Shown: positions 59,094-64,000 of the stretch, piece by piece | Layout of the letters: every line of letters starts with the position of its first letter | How positions within the stretch are numbered: position 1 is the first letter of the stretch | NCBI GenBank assembly: GCA_030429605.1 | Contig: JAUIEV010000001.1 | Span: 1 to 64,000, forward strand | Length of the DNA: 64,000 nucleotides | Reading direction: 5' to 3' | From: Chlamydiia bacterium | Lineage (GTDB): Bacteria > Chlamydiota > Chlamydiia > Chlamydiales > Simkaniaceae | The notes under the pieces: generated by a model | What the model saw: only the letters and a program-made list of their open reading frames with translations | Told to the model about the DNA's origin: nothing | Database searches by the model: none | Translations under genes and position numbers: made by a program

Positions 59094-59122
59094 TTGTTGA
59101 TTTTCTGTGATTCGGGTATAAA
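59094..59122 (+). promoter_or_regulatory. Predicted sigma-70-type promoter for the exporter operon
   Basis: TTGTTG and TATAAA are separated by 17 bases, 48 bases before the MFS start codon. A close copy lies at 55244-55272. Confidence 0.55.
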
Positions 59123-59170
59123 GAGAGGGCGAGCATAAGAACCCTTTACCTTTGGATAAGCTACTAATTC

Positions 59171-60376
59171 ATGAACTTAAGTAAAAAAGCGACCTTATTA
59201 AGCTATATTAGCACCGCTTCAGCATCAGGAGCAATAATCACCCCAGCACTACCAACAATTGAAAAAAGTTTTGATCTACCTATTGGTGCAGTAGAATGGA
59301 TTGTTACGTTATTTCTTCTAGGTTATATGTTTGGGCAGCTTATATATGGGCCTTTATCAAATCGCTACGGCAGACTTCCAACTATCCGTATTGGTTTTTT
59401 GATTAATATAATAGGCATATTGCTTTCCCTCTTTGCTGTATATGTGGGAAGTTTTTTAGGTCTTATATGTGCACGATTATTCACAAGTCTCGGGGCAGCT
59501 GCTGGCCTATGCTGCACTTTCACTCTGATTCACGAGCTATTACCAGAAGATGAAGCAAAAAAAGCACTTTCCTATTCTGTTCTGTCTTTCACACTAGGTA
59601 TTGGTCTTTCTATTTTTATCGGAGGAATTATTACTGAATATCTCCATTGGGGAGCTATTTTCTTTGTGCTTCTTATTCATGGAATACTGTTATTTGCGTC
59701 GACCTGGCTATTTTCGGAACCACATCTAGAAAAAATACCGATTCATCCAAAGACAATTGTAATGGGATATTTTAATGTTCTCCAAAACAAAAAATTAATT
59801 ATTTACTCTGCCATTTTTGGCGTGACGTCAGTATTTTCATATTGTTATTCTACAGCTGCGCCGATGATTGCCAAACAATTTTTAACTCTCAATGCAGCTG
59901 AATATGGTACTTGGAACACTTCAATTATGCTTGGAATGGTTCTTGGAAGCATAACAGGCGCTCAATTAATAAAAAAAATACATGTTAACAGAGTTGTTAC
60001 CTTAACACTGATTTTACTTGGAATCGGCTTTCTTAGTTTTTTTATTCAAAGAGTCATTTATTCACAAAATCACATCTGGTTTTTCTCGACCGCTACACTT
60101 CTCTATCTCTTTATGAGCTGGCTTTTCCCTAGCGCATCTTTCCTAGCTCTTCAGAATACCAAAGACCGAGCTAGTGCATCAGGTGTTATGAACTTTATCA
60201 ATATGGGCGCTGCGGTTTTCAGCGTTGCGTTAATGGGCTACCTCCCCTTTTCATCTTTCACATCTCTTCTCATCGTATTATACGGGTACTTGGCCATAGT
60301 ATTCCTAGGAAAGCTTGCTCTAAAAAATACTGATAATAATTCAAGTGCCTCCTCCGATTCCTCTGGAGAAATCTAA
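59171..60376 (+). CDS. MFS exporter (Bcr/CflA-like)
   Basis: A 401-aa inner-membrane transporter with 12 hydrophobic segments. Motif A is LIYGPLSNRYGRLPTI between TM2 and TM3, and the TM5 segment VLSFTLGIGLSIFIGGIITE resembles the antiporter motif C region. The Bcr/CflA branch exports small molecules and drugs using protons. It ends in a Ser-rich tail. The stop overlaps the ABC gene by one base, so both exporters are co-translated. It may export the product of the cluster at 48.5-54.6 kb, but that is inference from distance only. Confidence 0.9.
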   Translation: MNLSKKATLLSYISTASASGAIITPALPTIEKSFDLPIGAVEWIVTLFLLGYMFGQLIYGPLSNRYGRLPTIRIGFLINIIGILLSLFAVYVGSFLGLICARLFTSLGAAAGLCCTFTLIHELLPEDEAKKALSYSVLSFTLGIGLSIFIGGIITEYLHWGAIFFVLLIHGILLFASTWLFSEPHLEKIPIHPKTIVMGYFNVLQNKKLIIYSAIFGVTSVFSYCYSTAAPMIAKQFLTLNAAEYGTWNTSIMLGMVLGSITGAQLIKKIHVNRVVTLTLILLGIGFLSFFIQRVIYSQNHIWFFSTATLLYLFMSWLFPSASFLALQNTKDRASASGVMNFINMGAAVFSVALMGYLPFSSFTSLLIVLYGYLAIVFLGKLALKNTDNNSSASSDSSGEI

Positions 60377-62142
60377 TGTCCCAACGTCTGCGAAAATTCC
60401 TTTCTTATTATAAGCCATATAAGAGGCTTTTCTATGCGGATATGGTATGCTCTTTTATCGTATCCATAACTGTGCTTGCAATCCCCTTATGCATTCGATA
60501 CATCACTAAAAATTTAGAAGATCTTTCCCCTGATGCACTTACCCAAATCTATGTCATGAGTGCCGTTATGCTGGTTTTAGTAGCTATTCATGTCGCTTGC
60601 CATGCCTTTGTTGATTATAAGGGACATATGATGGGCGTCTTCATGGAAAGAGATATGCGGAATGAGTTGTTTGAGCATTGTCAAAAACTTTCTTTTACAT
60701 TTTATGATAATCATAGGACAGGGCAACTTATGACTCGTATTTCTAATGACACATTCGATCTTGCTGAGCTGTTCCATCATGGCCCTGAAGATATTGTTAT
60801 TGCCTCTCTAAACTCTATTGGCGCTTTTATTATTTTGATGACTATCAATGCAAAGCTCGCTTTTATATCGCTTCTCTTTTTGCCGATCATGGCTTTGTAT
60901 GGGGTTTATTTTAGCAGAAAGATGCATCATGCATTACGGAAAAGCAGGGATAGAATTGGCGATATTAATGCGCAGGCAGAAGATACACTTGCAGGTATTC
61001 GAGTTGTACAGTCTTTTACAAATGAACCTTTTGAAACGAGCAAATTTCAGAATGAAAATGCCCGTTTTGTTGAGAGTCGACGAGAGGGCTATAAAAGTGA
61101 GACCTATTTTTACAATGGCTTAATGACACTCACTCAACTCATGACCGTTGCTGTTGTTATTTTTGGAGCAGTGAGCATAGTTAATCTCTCTTTGGATTTA
61201 GCAGATCTTTTGACATTTCTTCTTTATATCACGATTTTGATAGAACCTATACAGCGATTGGGCAATTTTATTCGACTCTATCAAGAAGGAACAACGGGCT
61301 TTCATCGATTTATGGAGATATTAGAAACTCAGCCAGATATAAAAGATGCGAGAGATGCAACTGAGCTTTCTCAGGTTCAAGGAAATATAACCTTTAAAAA
61401 GGTCCAGTTCAAGTATAGAGAGGGGTATAATCACGTTTTAAAAAACCTGTCTTTACACATAAAAGCAGGTGAGTATGTTGCCTTGGTAGGCCCGTCTGGC
61501 GTTGGGAAAACCACCCTATGCTCTTTAATATCTAGATTTTATGAAATTGATGGAGGAGAGCTGCTTATTGATAAAACAGATATCAAAGACATTACTCTTA
61601 CATCGCTGCGAAAGCAAATAGGCCTTGTCCAGCAAGATGTCTATTTATTTGCCGGAACAATTCTAGAAAATATTCGTTATGGCAAATTAGAAGCTACGGA
61701 AGAAGAAATTATTTGGGCTGCAAAACAAGCCAATATTCATAACTTTATCATGTCACTGCCCCACGGATATGAAACAGACATTGGACAACGTGGAGTGAAG
61801 CTCTCAGGAGGGCAAAAACAGCGGTTAAGTGTTGCTCGGGTATTTTTGAAAAATCCTCCCATTCTCATTTTTGATGAAGCGACAAGCTCTCTTGATACCG
61901 AAAGTGAAAAAGCTGTGCAAAATGCTCTAGAGCAATTAATAACAAATAGAACAACGATAGTTATCGCGCACCGCCTTTCCACTATACAAAATGCCAAGAG
62001 AATTTTGGTATTAACTGATAATGGAATTGAAGAAGAAGGGACCCATAGAGAATTGATTGACCGATGTGGTATCTATGCAAATTTGTATAACATGCAGTTA
62101 AGAATTGAAGATGTGAAAGGCGAAGACGGAACCACTGCGTAG
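60376..62142 (+). CDS. ABC exporter (fused membrane and ATPase domains, MsbA-like)
   Basis: A 588-aa half-transporter that should act as a homodimer. Six membrane segments (about residues 15-300) are followed by an ATPase domain with Walker A GPSGVGKTTL, Q-loop GLVQQDVYLFAG, signature LSGGQKQRLS, Walker B ILIFDEATSSLD and the H-loop VIAHRLST. The family exports lipids, peptides or drugs. MsbA itself is usually encoded elsewhere, and pairing with an MFS pump suggests small-molecule export. The operon is bracketed by the two direct repeats. Confidence 0.93.
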   Translation: MSQRLRKFLSYYKPYKRLFYADMVCSFIVSITVLAIPLCIRYITKNLEDLSPDALTQIYVMSAVMLVLVAIHVACHAFVDYKGHMMGVFMERDMRNELFEHCQKLSFTFYDNHRTGQLMTRISNDTFDLAELFHHGPEDIVIASLNSIGAFIILMTINAKLAFISLLFLPIMALYGVYFSRKMHHALRKSRDRIGDINAQAEDTLAGIRVVQSFTNEPFETSKFQNENARFVESRREGYKSETYFYNGLMTLTQLMTVAVVIFGAVSIVNLSLDLADLLTFLLYITILIEPIQRLGNFIRLYQEGTTGFHRFMEILETQPDIKDARDATELSQVQGNITFKKVQFKYREGYNHVLKNLSLHIKAGEYVALVGPSGVGKTTLCSLISRFYEIDGGELLIDKTDIKDITLTSLRKQIGLVQQDVYLFAGTILENIRYGKLEATEEEIIWAAKQANIHNFIMSLPHGYETDIGQRGVKLSGGQKQRLSVARVFLKNPPILIFDEATSSLDTESEKAVQNALEQLITNRTTIVIAHRLSTIQNAKRILVLTDNGIEEEGTHRELIDRCGIYANLYNMQLRIEDVKGEDGTTA

Positions 62143-62307
62143 AGACAACAAAATGTTACTTTTTCGTAGCATGCTAACAACGTCTACAGAAGAAGACCTT
62201 ATGTTTCACATCAGACATGCAAGGTGTAGGTACAGAAGCTCTCTCCCCACACCTAAACAGCTCTTCTTTACCTTTAACCTATGAGATTGCACCCTCTTCT
62301 CATTGGT

Positions 62308-63144
62308 TTAAGACACGTTCCCGCTGAAAACGGCATTTGCAATTCCTTGTACGACATCGTGTGTTGCCATCATGGCAACCCCAGCCGCAGCAAGTGTAAG
62401 CACGGTTGCTCTTCCTGCGAAAAACGCAGCAGTTGATACAACTGGAGCAACAAGATTTGTAATGACGTTTGCAACTCTTCCAACAATATGCGCAATAGGA
62501 GAACCAATTTGCTCCCATGCCATCAAGCTCACCCTTCCAACAAGAGAAAGACACGGCTGTATGACGCGCATAAGCTGTGAAAGCAACGGAGAAAGAATGT
62601 ACGTATTCAAAAATTGAATCGATTCAATTCCTTTCTCGATAATATATCTTCTGCATTGATGCAAGAAATTCAAAAGGTTCGACACAAGCTGCAAAACAGG
62701 GCGTATCGCATATTCTACACGAGCCAATATCCGAGAAACAAGGGTAATACCCTGCATTATTCCATTAAAACAAGCTTCTAAGTAGGGCTGGAGATGGTCT
62801 GCTAGACTAATCATCCCATCAACAAAAGGTCGTACAATGTGCCTAAAAGCAAGTAAAGCTATTTTAGGAAGTCCTACACAAAGGGCATATTTGGGCAGAG
62901 TGTAGCTTAATGTGTATACCGGCACAGAAACTGCAAGAAACAGACCCTTGCCTCCAGCGAAGAGCACGCCCCCTATCGCTTCAGCTGCTTTTCCAGCAGT
63001 GTGACACACAGTCCCAGTGATTCCTGCCTCAGCCTGCCATGTTCTAGCAAAGGCTGCACCACCTTCTTTACAAAGATACCCTATTCCAACAGTAGTCACC
63101 GTAACACCTGTATACGTTGCAGCAATAATTGTACCAGCCGACAT
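62308..63144 (-). CDS. Hypothetical multi-TM protein
   Basis: A 278-aa unrecognised membrane protein. The start at 63144 (MSAGTIIAATYTGV) is set by a strong GGAGG site about 7 bases upstream. Hydrophobic, Gly/Ala/Val-rich stretches occur at the N-terminus, around residues 55-80 (GGVLFAGGKGLFLAVSVPVY) and at the C-terminus (VVSTAAFFAGRATVLTLAAA). The middle is helical with regularly spaced leucines and arginines (LVSRILARVEYAIRPVLQLV). It converges on the ABC exporter gene and lies inside the direct-repeat-bounded segment. No family is apparent. Confidence 0.65.
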   Translation of the reverse strand: MSAGTIIAATYTGVTVTTVGIGYLCKEGGAAFARTWQAEAGITGTVCHTAGKAAEAIGGVLFAGGKGLFLAVSVPVYTLSYTLPKYALCVGLPKIALLAFRHIVRPFVDGMISLADHLQPYLEACFNGIMQGITLVSRILARVEYAIRPVLQLVSNLLNFLHQCRRYIIEKGIESIQFLNTYILSPLLSQLMRVIQPCLSLVGRVSLMAWEQIGSPIAHIVGRVANVITNLVAPVVSTAAFFAGRATVLTLAAAGVAMMATHDVVQGIANAVFSGNVS

Positions 63145-63250
63145 TATTTTTCCTCCAAAACGAATAATCGATGCACAATTATGCATAAACTAATAAAAAA
63201 AACCACATTTTATTTATTATAAAAAATGAGCATACCATGTGGAGGAAGTT

Positions 63251-63739
63251 CATGAAAAGCCCGTTTGGGTAATTAAAGGTAATCTCATGATTCCGGATAT
63301 ATTCCGGATTTGGGTTGGCAAGTGGTGTAATTTCAACTTAAAAAGAAGGGCAGTTTACAGATTCTCGACGAGGGCAGTACATGTGGTACGGCCGAGGAGA
63401 GAACATTCAAGCAACGCAGGATATGAGGAAAATTTCGTAGGAAAGAGCAAGTACTTTCATCGGAAAAAGATGTGGATTTTGGTGGATTTCGACGAGGGTA
63501 GTATATGTGATACACCCGAGGAGAAATCGTTCAAAAGGCTATCTTTTTACATGAAATTTGGCCAGAGCCAGAATCGAACTGGCGACACAAGGATTTTCAG
63601 ACCCATCTACTATAGAACTCTGAATACATAAGAATATGCCAGAGCCAATTTTTCTAGGGAAGAGTGAATTGATCTTATCCTGATTGATGCAGAAAAATCC
63701 CTTTAAATTCAGATCATTTGCGGAAATTTTGCGGAAAAA
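63251..63739 (+). repeat. Direct repeat, copy B, with internal duplication
   Basis: This is the second copy of the element at 58603-59022, inside the 711-base gap 63187-63897 that has no convincing gene. It keeps the same order of conserved blocks, including the double TTCCGGAT motif (63291-63309). A sub-unit around TCGACGAGGGCAGTACATGT (63363) is repeated at 63489-63514. A tRNA 3' fragment is embedded at about 63559-63600. Confidence 0.85.
63559..63605 (-). pseudogene. 3' fragment of a tRNA (Phe-like)
   Basis: On the minus strand the sequence has a T-arm GCCAG-TTCGATT-CTGGC followed by TCTGGCC and A, which is a tRNA 3' acceptor strand. Before it lies a TGAAAATCC segment resembling a GAA anticodon loop. 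The matching 5' half (expected to begin GGCCAGA) is missing, so this is a remnant rather than a working tRNA. Confidence 0.7.
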
Positions 63740-63897
63740 AGCCTTAACAATCATTTTCAGTAAATGAATGGAAGAATGACACACATAATAAATTCTTTAG
63801 TTAACGACTGTATTGGCATTTTTGATTAGATAAAAAAATATTTAGCATGTATGAGGAAATAAGGAGAGCCCTAGCCAATGCAAGGTAATAATCGTCT

Positions 63898-64000
63898 ATG
63901 GAAGAAAAAGCTTGGTGGAATTTCTCTTTTGCCGATCTTGCAGCTGTTTTGCACACTGATTTGGAAAAGGGAATATCTAAAGAGACAGTAGCAGAAAGGC
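63898..64000 (+). CDS. P-type cation ATPase, N-terminus only
   Basis: The frame opens at ATG 63898, just after an in-frame stop at 63889, and runs off the window. The 34 visible residues (MEEKAWWNFSFADLAAVLHT followed by DLEKGISKETVAER) match the cation-transporting ATPase N-terminal domain (W-x-x-x-x-x-E-x-x-x-x-L-x-T-D-x-x-x-G-L-S), as in Ca2+- or Mg2+-type pumps. Substrate cannot be told from this part. Confidence 0.7.
   Translation, partial: MEEKAWWNFSFADLAAVLHTDLEKGISKETVAER

Noticed and set aside
63239-63631. A 130-codon plus-strand frame across repeat copy B
   Set aside because: It runs through the repeat and the antisense of the tRNA fragment (the SQNRTGDTR segment is what a reversed tRNA end encodes). 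The other repeat copy has stops in the matching frame.

Overview
The window comes from a member of the Chlamydiota outside the classical Chlamydiaceae (an environmental, host-associated chlamydia). The main evidence is gene order recalled from Chlamydia trachomatis. KpsF/KdsD, a lipoyl E2, a glutamate symporter, a SpoU methylase, a SAM methyltransferase, LspA, DksA and NrdR correspond to the CT399-CT408 neighbourhood. The metal ABC transporter followed by L21, L27 and Obg corresponds to CT415-CT420. An isocitrate dehydrogenase, abundant surface and polysaccharide genes and many exported proteins fit a larger environmental chlamydial genome. Base composition is moderately A+T rich by eye and richer still in the accessory parts. 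No database was searched; every family call is made from motifs.

Layout. 0.1-3.9 kb: small membrane or exported hypothetical proteins and an NhaD-type antiporter. 3.9-16.4 kb: core metabolism and envelope genes (KdsD, isocitrate dehydrogenase, E2, glutamate symporter, LpxK, GmhA, RNA modification, CinA, LspA, DksA, NrdR). Most of the minus-strand genes overlap by 4 bases or lie within about 35, so one long nrdR-to-E2 operon is likely. A deformylase-like protein sits at its far end; it has a signal peptide and has lost catalytic residues. 16.6-21.3 kb: a small accessory stretch around a tRNA-Ser (a sulfotransferase, an outer-membrane protein remnant, a P-loop ATPase) followed by HIT and HAD enzymes. 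21.4-26.4 kb: metal uptake (ZnuABC-like), rplU-rpmA-obg, and a 51-aa membrane microprotein coupled to a DsbB-like protein. This microprotein-DsbB pair occurs again at 46.4-47.1 kb.

26.8-38.0 kb is a surface and secretion region. It holds an FkbM methyltransferase, a second methyltransferase and a GT90 glycosyltransferase, all with signal peptides; a beta-barrel protein; an overlapping exported protein of unknown function; an exported sulfotransferase; and a 1756-aa glycine-rich autotransporter. 38.0-46.1 kb holds a tandem pseudokinase-kinase protein, asparagine synthetase, two glycosyltransferases, an LpxL-like acyltransferase and a ferritin-like di-iron protein.

48.5-54.6 kb is the most striking part. 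It is a divergently transcribed cluster encoding a PvcA/Dit1-type isocyanide synthase, an Asp/Glu-type racemase, a PLP-dependent threonine-dehydratase-like enzyme, an ornithine-cyclodeaminase-like enzyme, a VioC/AsnO-type amino-acid hydroxylase with a signal peptide, and an AlaX-type tRNA-editing protein. I read it as a candidate small-molecule (modified amino acid or isonitrile) pathway with a built-in protection gene. 55.2-64 kb follows with an exported beta-helix, oxygenase and GT90 operon, then a pair of exporters (MFS and ABC) flanked by direct repeats of about 0.45 kb, one of which contains the 3' part of a tRNA. The first codons of a P-type ATPase mark the right edge.

A recurrent theme is that at least ten enzymes of families normally found in the cytosol (sulfotransferases, methyltransferases, oxygenases, GT90s, a deformylase homologue) begin with Sec-type signal peptides here. 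This suggests an exported enzyme repertoire aimed at the envelope, the inclusion or the host.
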